Shown: positions 42,945-52,790 of the stretch, one piece after another
Layout: each line of letters begins with the position of its first letter
How positions within the stretch are numbered: the first letter of the stretch is position 1
Assembly (NCBI GenBank): GCA_007693385.1
Contig: REDR01000032.1
Location: forward strand, 1-59,757
Reading direction: 5' to 3'
Length of the DNA stretch: 59,757 nt
DNA from: Anaerolineaceae bacterium
GTDB lineage: Bacteria; Chloroflexota; Anaerolineae; Aggregatilineales; Phototrophicaceae
Notes under the pieces: generated by a model
What the model saw: the letters and a program-made list of their open reading frames with translations, nothing else
What the model was told of the DNA's origin: nothing
Database searches by the model: none
Made by a program: the position numbers and the translations under genes

Positions 42945-43964
42945 ATGACTACTATCTGGAATTTGCCACGCATTGAGATACGTTCACTTTCGGAGATCAA
43001 AGAATCACGCCCGACGGCGCTATTGACGGGCAAGACAGCATGGGGGCGGGTCCATTCATATCTGGGATTGCCGCTTGTCGTACAGGCCGAGCCGACCAAC
43101 GCTCGCCGCAATTACATGGATAAATTGGCGGAAGGTCTGCCGGAGCAGGCCGAAGTCGTGTACGGGGTGGGCGGCGGTCTGGTGGCCGATGTCGCCAAGT
43201 ATATCGGCTGGCGGCGCGGGTTGCCGGTTGTGCTGGTGCCGACGGTGTTGAGCGTAGATGGCTTCTTCACCGCGCTGGTCGCGGTGCGCGAAGAGGGCAC
43301 CGTCGGTTATGAGATCACCGGCCCGGTGGATCGCGTGGTGATTGATTGGGATGTGGTCAGCACCGCACCGGCGCACTTTCGCGGGACGGGCATCGCTGAA
43401 ATCCTGAGCATGGTGACCGGCTTGATGGATTGGCGCTACGCCGCCGAGCGCAACATGAACACCGCGCAAGAGCGCTTTCAGCAATGGGCGGCGAGTCTGG
43501 CGGCGGGCATCGCGCAACAGGCGTTCAAGATCGCGCCCGGCGTCGGCGAAGGCCGCGTCGATGCATTGCGTAACCTGCTCGACTTGATCTGCGTGGAGGT
43601 GCAGTTGACCAATCAGCTCGGCCACAACCGCCCGCAAGAAGGCAGTGAGCAATATTTCGCCTACGCGATTGAGCCGCGAGTGGCGCGGAATGATCGCGGT
43701 GTGCCGTATGCCGACTTGATCGGCCCCGGCATCATGCTGGCGGCGGCCTTGCACGGGCAGGACGTGCGCCCCATCCGCCAGACATTGCTGGCCGCCGGTA
43801 TCCGGCTGGGGCAATTACGCACCACCGACATCATCGACACCTTGCAGATGCTACCGAATTACGTTCAGCGCCATGACCTGCCGTATAGCATCCTGCACAA
43901 TACCGAAATCTCACGCGAACGCGCCGAAGCGCTGGTCGCACAGACCGGCCTCGATAGCGCCTGA
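42945..43964 (+). CDS. Glycerol-1-phosphate dehydrogenase-like protein, metal site altered
   Basis: 339 residues with the fold and NAD-binding pattern of the glycerol-1-phosphate dehydrogenase/AraM group: GVGGGLVADVAKY (74-86) and VPTVLSVDGFFTA (98-110). The metal-ligand positions differ. The usual Asp is Glu152 (GIAEIL), and the usual SGSEHxxxH reads EGSEQYFAY with Gln236 and Tyr240. The last ligand His270 (LHGQDV) is kept. Catalysis on glycerol phosphate is therefore uncertain. It lies upstream of a phosphohexomutase gene. Confidence 0.8.
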   Translation: MTTIWNLPRIEIRSLSEIKESRPTALLTGKTAWGRVHSYLGLPLVVQAEPTNARRNYMDKLAEGLPEQAEVVYGVGGGLVADVAKYIGWRRGLPVVLVPTVLSVDGFFTALVAVREEGTVGYEITGPVDRVVIDWDVVSTAPAHFRGTGIAEILSMVTGLMDWRYAAERNMNTAQERFQQWAASLAAGIAQQAFKIAPGVGEGRVDALRNLLDLICVEVQLTNQLGHNRPQEGSEQYFAYAIEPRVARNDRGVPYADLIGPGIMLAAALHGQDVRPIRQTLLAAGIRLGQLRTTDIIDTLQMLPNYVQRHDLPYSILHNTEISRERAEALVAQTGLDSA

Positions 43965-44026
43965 GCGCTGACACCGCAACACGCATAAACGGCATCATCA
44001 ACGCATAATGAACAGGGGGCAACAAT

Positions 44027-45472
44027 ATGATTCACTTCGGGACAGATGGCTGGCGAGCCGTCATCGCGGATACGTTCACGTTTGAAAATGTGCGCTTTGT
44101 ATCGCAAGCAGTGGCGAACTGGGTGTTGAAGATGCCCGACGCCGCCTCCGGCACGCCGGCGATGGTGGTCGGGCATGATACGCGCTTTTTGTCGGATCGC
44201 TTCGCGGCGGAGACCGCCCGCGTGCTGGCCGCCAACGGCATCACCGTCTGGCTGACGCGCACCGACGCGCCGACTCCGGCCATCTCGTACAATGTGCTGG
44301 AGAAAAACGCGCTGGCCGGGGTGGTCATCACCGCCAGCCACAACCCGCCGCGCTACAATGGCTTTAAGGTCAAGGCGCGTTATGGTGGTAGCGCCACGCC
44401 GGAGCAATGCAACCAGATTGAGGACGAGCTACAGCGCATCTACGACGACGAGAACGCGGTCAAGATCATGGATTTTGAGGCGGGCGTTTCCGCCGGTCAA
44501 ATCCGCGTGTTTGATCCGTCATGGCTGTATTACCAGCACCTAACCGAACTGGTCGATTTAGACCGCATCTCACGCGGGGAGCTATCCGTCGTGGCCGATG
44601 CGATGTGGGGATCGGGGCGCGGGGCGATCACCAGCATCTTAGCCCGCACACGCTGTCGCGCATACGGCATCCGCGACGTGTTGAACCCGGGCTTCGGCGG
44701 CATCCACCCGGAGCCGATGTTGCGCTACCTCAACGATCTGGTGGCGACGGTTCAGCGCTTGCAGGCGCATGTCGGGCTGGCGACGGATGGCGACGCGGAT
44801 CGCATCGGCGCGATTGACGCGCAAGGCCATTACATCGACCCGCACCATATCTTCGCGCTGGTCTTGCGCCATCTGGTCGAGAATAAGGGCTTGCGCGGCG
44901 AAGTCGTCAAGACCATCTCCACCACGTACATGATCGACGCCATCGCCAGCAGACACAACCTGCCCCTGCACGAGACGCCAGTCGGCTTCAACCACATCGC
45001 CGACTTGATGCTCTCCCGCGATATTCTGATGGGCGGTGAGGAAAGTGGCGGCATGAGCATTCGCGGCCACATCCCCGAAGGTGACGGAATCCTGATGGGC
45101 TTACTGTTGCTGGAGGTGATGGCTTTTTGTGAAGCGCCGCTTCATGAGCTGGTCGCCGATTTACAGGCCACCTATGGCCCGGCGCATTATGAGCGCGTGG
45201 ACGCCCACCTTGAGCGCCAACTGCCCAAGAAGACCGTCGTCGGGCGGCTGGCGGATAGCGCCCCGCCGGTCATCGCGGGGGAAACCGTCGAGCGTGTGGA
45301 CACACTCGACGGCGTGAAGTTTTATCTGCGTGATGGCGGCTGGTTGCTCATCCGGCCAAGCGGCACCGAGCCGACGCTTCGCATCTATGCGGAGGCCGCC
45401 GCGCCGGAATACGTCCGCGCCCTGATCGACGCGGGGCGGCAGATGGGTGAGGCCGCCGTCGCCGACGATTAG
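44027..45472 (+). CDS. Phosphoglucomutase/phosphomannomutase family protein
   Basis: 481 residues. The phosphoserine loop is TASHNPPRYNGFK, the metal-binding loop DGDADRIG, and the sugar-binding loop GGEESGGMSIRGHIPEGDGI. The phosphate-binding loop is RPSGTEPTLRIY. It interconverts sugar-1- and sugar-6-phosphates, feeding nucleotide-sugar synthesis. Sugar preference is not determined. It meets the next, convergent gene with a 4-base overlap. Confidence 0.94.
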   Translation: MIHFGTDGWRAVIADTFTFENVRFVSQAVANWVLKMPDAASGTPAMVVGHDTRFLSDRFAAETARVLAANGITVWLTRTDAPTPAISYNVLEKNALAGVVITASHNPPRYNGFKVKARYGGSATPEQCNQIEDELQRIYDDENAVKIMDFEAGVSAGQIRVFDPSWLYYQHLTELVDLDRISRGELSVVADAMWGSGRGAITSILARTRCRAYGIRDVLNPGFGGIHPEPMLRYLNDLVATVQRLQAHVGLATDGDADRIGAIDAQGHYIDPHHIFALVLRHLVENKGLRGEVVKTISTTYMIDAIASRHNLPLHETPVGFNHIADLMLSRDILMGGEESGGMSIRGHIPEGDGILMGLLLLEVMAFCEAPLHELVADLQATYGPAHYERVDAHLERQLPKKTVVGRLADSAPPVIAGETVERVDTLDGVKFYLRDGGWLLIRPSGTEPTLRIYAEAAAPEYVRALIDAGRQMGEAAVADD

Positions 45473-46710
45473 CGTCCGTTTGTGATCCGCCGCAACAGGC
45501 TAAACCAGAATGGCGCTCCCTGTGCGGCGGCGATCACCGTCACGCCTAGCCCCATCAGCTTGGCGATGATGAGTACCAGCGTCTCGTCGAATGGCCCGTT
45601 GAAGAAATTCCACAGATTGCGCGAGTTGCGGTACGGATCAGCCATGCCCAGAGCGCGGTGACGTTCGGCCATTTCCGGCGTCACCGCCTGCCATGACCAT
45701 GTGATCGGCAAGCCGAGACTGAGTAGTTCGCTTGCTGTCTGCTGAACGGAGGCGGCAGACTCCGCGATGTCGTCCGGCGTCGCGTCCTCCGGCAGTAAGA
45801 TCGGCGCATCGGCTTCAGCCTCAAATTCCAGCGCGGCCATCACCACCGCTTGCCGCAGGTCGTCATCCTGATATAGCACGTTGGCGATGTGCAGGGTGTC
45901 CACGTTGAATAGCAACGTCAGCACGATAGCGACTACCACCGAGATTCGCGCCATCTGCCGCGAGAAGGCTTCGGTCAGCCGTGCCATGCCGTCATCGAAC
46001 CAGTCCATCAGGCGATTCTCGGCATCCTCAACATTTCTGGCGGTGATGAGTAGCGACTTCAGCGAGCCGCGCATGTGCGCGTTCTGAATCTGCTCGATGC
46101 CCTGCATCAACACCGCCAGATCGCCCTGATTGTAACGTAGCTGGGTGATGAGATGGTCGAAGTCTTCCAGCGCGCCGCGCAACTGTGCGGCTAAGTTCTC
46201 GTCGGGGATGCCGTCCACCAGCTTGAGTAATTCGCGGAATGATGCTTCGTTGAAGTTGGCGCGTAATTGCTGGAAGGCTTCCCGCGCTAGCGATTTAGCC
46301 TCCGAGTTGGGGATGCGCTCAAAAACCTGTTGGATGCCATCGAATAGCCGCTTTTCCGCTTCGCTGATTAAGATGCTTTTGATGGCCTGTACGAAAGTGG
46401 CGGGCGGAATGTGGCTAATCCGCTTGTCCTGCCCCTCCTCCAGATCGCGCAGGATGTCGCCTTCGTCGTTGCTCTGCGCGGTCAGTTTGTGCGGGTCTTT
46501 CGGGTCTACGATGCGGATGAGGGGATGCGACAATACGCGCCTCTGCATGTCCTCATCGACGATCAACTCGACCAACCCTTCGCGCAACATCCTTGAGCGC
46601 AGGCTGAACAGGCTGGCGATCAGATTGTTGATGAATGTCACCAGAATACCCATCAAGCTGTACACGAAAATCAGCGCGATCACCACACCGATCACGGATG
46701 AATCCAGCAT
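45469..46710 (-). CDS. Multi-helix membrane protein of unknown function
   Basis: 413 residues. An N-terminal membrane helix (VIGVVIALIFVYSLMGIL) is followed by a long helical soluble region with a RSRMLREGLVELIVDE segment. Two further membrane stretches are at about 255-270 (ISVVVAIVLTLLF) and near the C-terminus (LVLIIAKLMGLGVTVIAAA, FWFSLLRRI). I recall similar proteins as uncharacterised in several phyla. Convergent with the phosphohexomutase. Confidence 0.75.
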   Translation of the reverse strand: MLDSSVIGVVIALIFVYSLMGILVTFINNLIASLFSLRSRMLREGLVELIVDEDMQRRVLSHPLIRIVDPKDPHKLTAQSNDEGDILRDLEEGQDKRISHIPPATFVQAIKSILISEAEKRLFDGIQQVFERIPNSEAKSLAREAFQQLRANFNEASFRELLKLVDGIPDENLAAQLRGALEDFDHLITQLRYNQGDLAVLMQGIEQIQNAHMRGSLKSLLITARNVEDAENRLMDWFDDGMARLTEAFSRQMARISVVVAIVLTLLFNVDTLHIANVLYQDDDLRQAVVMAALEFEAEADAPILLPEDATPDDIAESAASVQQTASELLSLGLPITWSWQAVTPEMAERHRALGMADPYRNSRNLWNFFNGPFDETLVLIIAKLMGLGVTVIAAAQGAPFWFSLLRRITNGR

Positions 46711-47061
46711 AGAAGTTCCCCCCTTCGGTTATCACTGCGTTTGTCTATGTCTCCATTAAACAGCAAAGTGCCTGATCGCGCTAGTCGGGGCGCGGGCGGT
46801 AGCACGCTACGTCCCGACAGATTGCGCCCGCACCGCGCTGACGTGTGCCGCCGCTTGCGTCCGCCGGAAAGGATATGCTAAAATAACGTCAAGTAATCAT
46901 TTGGCCTACGGAATTGCCGTAATCGTGCAAGAAGACGTTCCCGAACGATCTCAGTATGTCCTCCCCACGCATGACCGCCTGTGCGGACTCGCGGCTTCGG
47001 CCTGTTCGCTTCTTTCATCTATCGCCCATATTGCCCATCATCAAAAAAGGAAGAAACGCGC
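46711..47061 (+). other. 351-bp gap with a palindrome and a candidate promoter
   Basis: At 46784-46818 is the palindrome GTCGGGGCGCG...CGTCCCGAC, of the type at 5975-6002. A candidate promoter is TTGCGT (46855-46860), an 18-bp spacer and TAAAAT (46879-46884). The frame of the next gene is open from a GTG at 46981, but I see no coding signal there. Confidence 0.45.
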
Positions 47062-48387
47062 TTGAATAGCTCGCTGATTATCCTTTTGTTGCTTCTATTT
47101 CTGGTCACGGTGCAAGCCGTCATCACTGGCTCGTATGCCGCGCTGATGAACGCACGTACCGGCGCTCTGCGTGATCTGGCCGCCGACGGCGATAAACGCG
47201 CCTTCCGCCTGCTGACGCTTCTGCAGGCCAACACCATCACCATCACCTACTACACCGCTAGCACCCTGCTGAAATTCGCATTGGCGGCGGTGGCATGGAC
47301 GGGAATCGACGTGCCGACAGTCGCCGGTTCCGTCGCTCTCCTGCTGTTACTGGCCTGCATCGTCATTGTGCTGGGCGATACCGTGCCGGAAGCCGTCGGC
47401 TCGACACATGCCGATACGTTGCTGTACGGCGCGGGGCGCGTCATGAACGCGGTGATGTGGCTGTTCAAGCCGCTTGTCAGCCTGCTCATCCGCTTTAGCC
47501 AGCTTATTTCAGCGCTGTTCAACAGTAACAATCTGGTGAACACCGTCACCGAAGAGGAAATCATGACGCTGGTCGATGCCGGACACACCGGCGGGACGAT
47601 TGAAGACGAAGAGAAAGAGATGATCTACTCCGTGCTTCAATTGAGCGAGACGCACGTCCGCGAGATGATGACGCCGCGCATCGACATCCGCGCGGTTGGC
47701 GTGCATCATACGCTCGATGAAGCGATGGACGTTTTCATCAGTACCGGCCTATCGCGCATTCCGGTTTATGAGGACAGCATCGACAACGTGCGCGGCCTGC
47801 TGTACGCGAAGGATATGTTATCGCGCTGGAAGCAAGATCAGGCGACCACGATCAGCGCGGTGATGCGTCAGGCGTACTTCGTGCCGGAGACCAAAAGCGC
47901 CGACGAGTTGCTCAAAGAACTGCAACAGCGCAAGGTTCACATGGCGATTGTCGTCGATGAATACGGCGGCACCGCCGGATTAGTCACCATTGAGGACATC
48001 ATCGAGGAGATCATCGGCGATATACAGGACGAGTACGACCTGTACGAAGAGGACGAATACGAGCAGACCGGCGAGCATGAATACATCGTCGATGCCGGTA
48101 TTGATCTGGATGACTTCAACGACCTGCTGGATTTGAACCTGCCCACCGAAGATAGCGACACGCTCGGCGGCTTCATCTACACGTATTTCGGGCGCGTGCC
48201 AGAAGTTGATGAGGAGATTGACGGCGATAAGCTATATCTGCGCGTGATGTCGGTGGATGGCCGCCGCATCCGCAAAGCGTATGTGCGCCGTAAGTTCGCC
48301 GGAGACGTTGAAATTGAGGACACGCCGCCCGCCGAGCCGGACGCCTTGCCGGAAACGTCAGAGGGGAAATCGCATGACGCCACATGA
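47062..48387 (+). CDS. CorC/HlyC-type protein (DUF21, CBS pair, transporter-associated domain)
   Basis: 441 residues from the TTG at 47062, with AAAGGAAG about 8 bases upstream; a GTG at 46981 is possible but adds non-conserved residues. A DUF21 membrane domain (about 1-150, starts SSLIILLLLLFLV) precedes two CBS domains (MMTPRIDIRAV, SRIPVYED, MAIVVDEYGGTAGLVTIEDI). The C-terminal CorC_HlyC domain has LGGFIYTYFGRVP. The family is linked to magnesium or cobalt export. Overlaps the cytidine deaminase gene. Confidence 0.9.
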   Translation: MNSSLIILLLLLFLVTVQAVITGSYAALMNARTGALRDLAADGDKRAFRLLTLLQANTITITYYTASTLLKFALAAVAWTGIDVPTVAGSVALLLLLACIVIVLGDTVPEAVGSTHADTLLYGAGRVMNAVMWLFKPLVSLLIRFSQLISALFNSNNLVNTVTEEEIMTLVDAGHTGGTIEDEEKEMIYSVLQLSETHVREMMTPRIDIRAVGVHHTLDEAMDVFISTGLSRIPVYEDSIDNVRGLLYAKDMLSRWKQDQATTISAVMRQAYFVPETKSADELLKELQQRKVHMAIVVDEYGGTAGLVTIEDIIEEIIGDIQDEYDLYEEDEYEQTGEHEYIVDAGIDLDDFNDLLDLNLPTEDSDTLGGFIYTYFGRVPEVDEEIDGDKLYLRVMSVDGRRIRKAYVRRKFAGDVEIEDTPPAEPDALPETSEGKSHDAT

Positions 48388-48778
48388 CGACATCGCCGGG
48401 TTGATACAGACAGCTATCGACGCCAGTAAAAACGCTTATGTGGTGTATTCCGGCTATGCGGTGGGGGCGGCGCTGGTGGCGGCGGATGGCCGCGTTTTCA
48501 CCGGTTGCAACGTGGAAAACGCCGCGTATCCGGCGGGCGTATGCGCGGAGCGCACCGCGCTGGTGAAGGCGGTCAGCGAAGGGTGCCGCGAATTCGTCGC
48601 GGTAATTGTCGTGACGCGGGGTGGCGGTGCGCCGTGCGGCATCTGCCGTCAGGCTCTGGCCGAATTTGCGCCGGATTTGCGCGTCGTCATCGCCGATATG
48701 GACGGGCGCGTGCATCACGATACCACCCTGCGCCATCTGTTGCCGTTGAGCTTCGGCCCGGCTGATCTGGAGGGCTGA
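48374..48778 (+). CDS. cdd: Cytidine deaminase
   Basis: 134 residues from the ATG at 48374, with GAGGGG upstream. It deaminates cytidine to uridine in pyrimidine salvage. Zinc and proton-shuttle motifs are Cys-Ala-Glu in VCAERTAL and PCGIC; NVENAAYP is the substrate region. The start overlaps the preceding gene by 14 bases, and the stop overlaps the recO start by 1 base, so the three are one operon. Confidence 0.94.
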   Translation: MTPHDDIAGLIQTAIDASKNAYVVYSGYAVGAALVAADGRVFTGCNVENAAYPAGVCAERTALVKAVSEGCREFVAVIVVTRGGGAPCGICRQALAEFAPDLRVVIADMDGRVHHDTTLRHLLPLSFGPADLEG

Positions 48779-49551
48779 TGTCGCGCTCGCCGCGCAGTTT
48801 TCAGACCGCCGCGCTGGTACTCAAGCGCCGCGATTTCGGCGAAGCGGATCGCCTGCTGACTCTGCTCACGCCTAAACACGGCAAATTGAGCGCCATCGCC
48901 AAAGGCGCACGCAAGCCAGCCAGCAAAAAGACCGGCCATGTGGAGCTATTCACCCGCGCCGAGATGCTGGTCAGTCGCGGGCGTGACCTGTTCATCGTGT
49001 CGCAAGCGGAGATGAGCCGCCCGTTTTTGTTCATGCGCGAAGACCTCACACGCGGCGCTTACGCCAACTACATCGCCGAATTGACCAACCGCCTGATATT
49101 GGACGACGAAGCGCAGACCGGCAATGCGTTTGATCTGCTGGAATCGGCGTTCGGCTGGCTGGATACGCCGGAAGATGAGCCGCGTCTGGCGGTGCGCTAC
49201 TTCGAGATGCACATGCTGGACGACGCCGGATTCCGCCCGCAGTTGACCGAGTGTGTCGTCACCCATCAGCCCATCGTGCCGCAAGATCAACATTTCAGTT
49301 TCGCGGCGGGCGGCGTGGTCAGTCCGGCGGGGGCGGCGGCGATGGCCGATGACCTGACGCCGGTCAGGGTGCGCTTGCTCAAGCTACTGCGTCACCTTCA
49401 GCGCAGTGATTACGCGGCGGTGCGCTCATTGACCATCCCCGAAGACCTGCACGCCGAAGCGGAGCGCTTCATGTACGATTACATCAGCTATCTGCTGGAA
49501 AGCCGCTTGCAGTCGGTGGACTTCATCCGGCGCGTGCGCCGCGCCCGTTGA
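48778..49551 (+). CDS. recO: DNA repair protein RecO
   Basis: 257 residues. OB-fold start (SFQTAALVLKRRDFGEADRLLTLLTPKHGKLSAIAKGARKP-like) then the helical domain with NYIAELTNRLILDDE. RecO with RecR loads RecA on SSB-coated DNA. The Zn-binding cysteines of some RecO proteins are not seen; only one Cys lies in LTECVV. TGATG links it to cdd. Confidence 0.92.
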   Translation: MSRSPRSFQTAALVLKRRDFGEADRLLTLLTPKHGKLSAIAKGARKPASKKTGHVELFTRAEMLVSRGRDLFIVSQAEMSRPFLFMREDLTRGAYANYIAELTNRLILDDEAQTGNAFDLLESAFGWLDTPEDEPRLAVRYFEMHMLDDAGFRPQLTECVVTHQPIVPQDQHFSFAAGGVVSPAGAAAMADDLTPVRVRLLKLLRHLQRSDYAAVRSLTIPEDLHAEAERFMYDYISYLLESRLQSVDFIRRVRRAR

Positions 49552-49558
49552 TCGCCCG

Positions 49559-50302
49559 CTAAATCCGTGAATCTTCGTCGGCGAATTCGCCCAGCATGTA
49601 TTGTTCTTCTTCGCTCAGTTCGGCCTTCAGCAGAAGATCGCGCCGCCTGTCCCATGTGCGCCGCAAAGCTGAACGCCGCCGCCAGCGCTCGATCCCGGCG
49701 TGGTTGCCGTCCTGTAGCGTCTGCGGCACGCCCAGCCCGCGATAGACCGCCGGACGGGTGTAATGAGCGCCTTCCAGCAGGCCGTCGGCGTGGCTGTCGC
49801 GCTCCTGTCCGCCCTCCGCGCCGAGTAAGCCGGGCACATGGCGCAACACCGCATCAATGACCACCATCGCCGCCAGCTCGCCACCGGTCAGCACATAGTC
49901 GCCGATGCTGATTTCGTCAGTGGCGGCCAACTGCCGGATGCGTTCGTCGAAGCCTTCATAGTGGCCGCAGACCAGCACGAGGCGCGGATGCGCGGCCAAT
50001 TCCACCGCGACATCGTGCGATAACAAGCGCCCCTGCGGTGACATCAGGATCACCGGCACGCCGGACTCGCCGCCCAGTACCGCCTCCACTGCGGGCACGA
50101 CCACATCGGCGCGGAGTACCATGCCGCCGCCGCCGCCATACGGCGTATCATCGACCTTGCGGTGTTTATCCGCCGAATAGTCGCGGATGTCGTGCGCGTG
50201 GAAGTCTAGCAGATTGTGGTGTCGTGCTTTCCACATCATGCTTTCACCCATCACGCCGTCGAACATACGCGGGAATAATGTCAATACGTCAATCTTCATC
50301 AA
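49559..50302 (-). CDS. trmD: tRNA (guanine-N1)-methyltransferase
   Basis: 247 residues. It methylates G37 of tRNAs. The SPOUT knot motifs are [13 protein letters not shown] and [14 protein letters not shown], and the start is [16 protein letters not shown]. Standard length. It is convergent with recO and not with the usual rimM/rplS neighbours. Confidence 0.95.
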   Translation of the reverse strand: MMKIDVLTLFPRMFDGVMGESMMWKARHHNLLDFHAHDIRDYSADKHRKVDDTPYGGGGGMVLRADVVVPAVEAVLGGESGVPVILMSPQGRLLSHDVAVELAAHPRLVLVCGHYEGFDERIRQLAATDEISIGDYVLTGGELAAMVVIDAVLRHVPGLLGAEGGQERDSHADGLLEGAHYTRPAVYRGLGVPQTLQDGNHAGIERWRRRSALRRTWDRRRDLLLKAELSEEEQYMLGEFADEDSRI

Positions 50303-50464
50303 CCGGTTAACCTCTCACTAGAAAAAAGCGCCGCGCTTGATATACCATTTTAGCAGGCGCGGAAAACATCGCGCCCGACGGAGCGCGTCCGATTAAATCG
50401 CGCCTGAATCAATTGCGTTTCAGGTGAACATAGCACGAATTCGTAGCCGGAGGATAAATTCATT

Positions 50465-52300
50465 TTGGACATCACACAGAGGCGTCTGCACGCGCTGGAA
50501 CGCCACATTCAACGGCTAGAGCGCGGCATCGAGCGCTATCAGGCGCGGAGCGAAGCGATCACACGCCAGCGCGTCACGGTGTTCATCGGCGGGGTGGTCG
50601 CGTTTGTGGCCGCCGGTGCGACGCTGGGGCAGACCGCCGCGTGGCTGTCGGCGCTGGTCGCGCTGATGATCTTCGGCGGGCTGGTGATTCAACACAATCG
50701 CATCAAGCGTATGCAGTCACTATTCGCGGCGATGCGCCGCCTGAAGCGTGACTATCGCGCCCGCGTGACGCTGGATTGGTCGGGATTGCCGCCGAGCATC
50801 GCCGACGCCAGCCGGACGCACCCCTTCGCGTGGGACATCGACATCACCGGCGATTACAGCCTGCATCGCCTGCTGGATACCTGCACCACACGCGGCGGCG
50901 CGGATCGTCTGCTGGGGTGGTTGCTGGCTTCAACGCCGGAACCGGACGCCATCGCCCGCCGTCAGGAACTGGTGCGCCATCTGATCCCCCTGCGCGGCTT
51001 CCGCGAACGGCTGGCGCTGAAATCCGTCGGACGTGATGGCCGCCACGCAGAGGCCACCGCGCAAAAATGGGACGGCCAGCCGTTGCAAACATGGCTAGAG
51101 GCGCACACCGCCGCGCCCACCGTGCCCGCGCTGACGGTGATCGTGCTGGCGGCGCTCGCCGTCGTCAATATCGCGCTGTTCATCCTCAGCAGTCGCGGGG
51201 TGATTCCGCCGTTGTGGTTGGCGTCTTTCGTGCTGTATGGTGCGCTCTCGGTGCGCGTGTGGTCGCGTTTTGGCGGCCTGTTCAGTCAGGCGATGGCGCT
51301 ACAATCGGCGCTCAGTCGCGTGCAATCGGCCTTCGCCCATCTGGAAACGTACCCGCACAACGGCGCGATGCGGACGCTGTGCCAGCCCTTGATCGCTGAC
51401 CGGCCATCGGCGCACCTGCGGCGCATCGCGTGGATCGTCAGCGCGACCAGCATCCAGCGCAATCCGGTTATATGGATCATGCTCAACCTGTTCATGCCGT
51501 ATGACGTATTCTTCGCGTACTGGCTGGGGCGGGCGCGTGGCGATCTGGCGGCGCATCTGCCGCGCTGGTTGGATGTGTGGTATCAGGTGGAGGCGCTGGG
51601 GGCGCTGGCGACGTTCGCCTATCTGCATCCGGCGTACACTTTCCCGCACATCAGCGACGCGCCGACGCTGACCGCGCAAGGGATCGGCCATCCGTTGATC
51701 CCGCCGGATGAGAAGATTTGCAACGATTTCACGCTGGACGGATTAGGGCAGGTGGTCGTCATCACCGGCTCGAATATGTCGGGCAAGAGTTCGTTTTTAC
51801 GCACATTGGGGCTGAATATGGCGCTGGCTTATGCGGGGAGCGTGACCGATACCGCCGAATTTCATCTCGGCCTGTTCCGGCTGTTCACCTGCATCCGCGT
51901 CACCGATTCAGTCGTGGATGGCATCTCGTATTTTTACGCGGAGGTCAAGCGGTTGAAGGCGTTGCTGGATGCGCTCCACGCGCCGCACGATTACCCGCTT
52001 TTCTTCCTGATTGACGAGATATTCAGGGGGACGAACAACCGCGAACGCTTGATCGGCAGTGAGGCGTTCATCCGGGCGCTGGTCGGCGCGGCCAGCATGG
52101 GACTGATCTCGACGCACGATTTAGAGCTGGTGCGGCTGGCCGACGACATCCCGCAGATTCACAACTACCATTTCCGCGAACACATCGAAGCGGATCGCAT
52201 GGCGTTTGATTATATCCTGCGTGATGGTCCCAGCCCGACGACGAACGCACTTAAAATAATGATGATAGAAGGCTTACCTGTGGGTGATAGTTCGTCCTAA
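50465..52300 (+). CDS. Membrane MutS-family ATPase
   Basis: 611 residues starting with TTG, about 10 bases after GGAGGA. Two hydrophobic regions occur: about 36-78 (VFIGGVVAFVAAGATL, SALVALMIFGGLVI) and about 217-262. The C-terminal MutS ATPase domain has Walker A GSNMSGKSSFL (about 435), the Walker B-like FFLIDEIFRGTNNRERL and STHDLEL. MutS mismatch-recognition domains are absent. This type of membrane-bound MutS relative is uncharacterised; a role in mismatch repair is unlikely. Confidence 0.88.
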   Translation: MDITQRRLHALERHIQRLERGIERYQARSEAITRQRVTVFIGGVVAFVAAGATLGQTAAWLSALVALMIFGGLVIQHNRIKRMQSLFAAMRRLKRDYRARVTLDWSGLPPSIADASRTHPFAWDIDITGDYSLHRLLDTCTTRGGADRLLGWLLASTPEPDAIARRQELVRHLIPLRGFRERLALKSVGRDGRHAEATAQKWDGQPLQTWLEAHTAAPTVPALTVIVLAALAVVNIALFILSSRGVIPPLWLASFVLYGALSVRVWSRFGGLFSQAMALQSALSRVQSAFAHLETYPHNGAMRTLCQPLIADRPSAHLRRIAWIVSATSIQRNPVIWIMLNLFMPYDVFFAYWLGRARGDLAAHLPRWLDVWYQVEALGALATFAYLHPAYTFPHISDAPTLTAQGIGHPLIPPDEKICNDFTLDGLGQVVVITGSNMSGKSSFLRTLGLNMALAYAGSVTDTAEFHLGLFRLFTCIRVTDSVVDGISYFYAEVKRLKALLDALHAPHDYPLFFLIDEIFRGTNNRERLIGSEAFIRALVGAASMGLISTHDLELVRLADDIPQIHNYHFREHIEADRMAFDYILRDGPSPTTNALKIMMIEGLPVGDSSS

Positions 52301-52356
52301 TTGCTTGAATTCCGCGTCGAACACCCCCATAATGAGATCAAAGGGACAGGACAAGC

Positions 52357-52773
52357 ATGATAACAGACATGATGGAAAAATACGCTGTTTGGGTGCTATT
52401 GTGTTGTTTCTGCGTCGGGATGACCTCAGCCTGTAACTTGACGGCCAGCGCCCCGCCGCCCACGCCCGACCTACCCACCGTTCGCTTCGTCGCACCGGCC
52501 AACAACGCCCGCATCTTGCAGGGCACGGATTTGACGGTAGACATCTTCGCGGAGGATACCGGCGTCGGCATCGCCCGCGTTGAGTTTCGCGTGGATGGCG
52601 TGCCCGTCGGTGACGGTGGCCCGCCGCATTTTGGCGTTGAGCATCGCTTCCGCGTGCAGATGAATTGGCTGGCGGGAGGCATCGGGGCGCATGTGCTATC
52701 CGCTATCGCCTACCGGCCAGATGGCACGCCCAGCGACGAGACGTTCATCGTCGTGGAAGTCGTCGAAGCATAA
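52357..52773 (+). CDS. Lipoprotein with Ig-like domain
   Basis: 138 residues. Signal peptide with lipobox TSAC (residues 23-26), a short Pro linker, then one beta-sandwich domain with VRFVAPANNARILQGTDLTVDIFAEDTGVGIARVEFRVDG, a bacterial Ig-like pattern (the run is split across 42-95). Function unknown; first of three envelope/unknown genes. Confidence 0.8.
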   Translation: MITDMMEKYAVWVLLCCFCVGMTSACNLTASAPPPTPDLPTVRFVAPANNARILQGTDLTVDIFAEDTGVGIARVEFRVDGVPVGDGGPPHFGVEHRFRVQMNWLAGGIGAHVLSAIAYRPDGTPSDETFIVVEVVEA

Positions 52774-52790
52774 TATGGAGCATAGAACTC

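Noticed and set aside
42945-43964. Evidence for archaeal-type membrane lipids
   Set aside because: One divergent gene with altered metal ligands and no other lipid genes does not support that claim.
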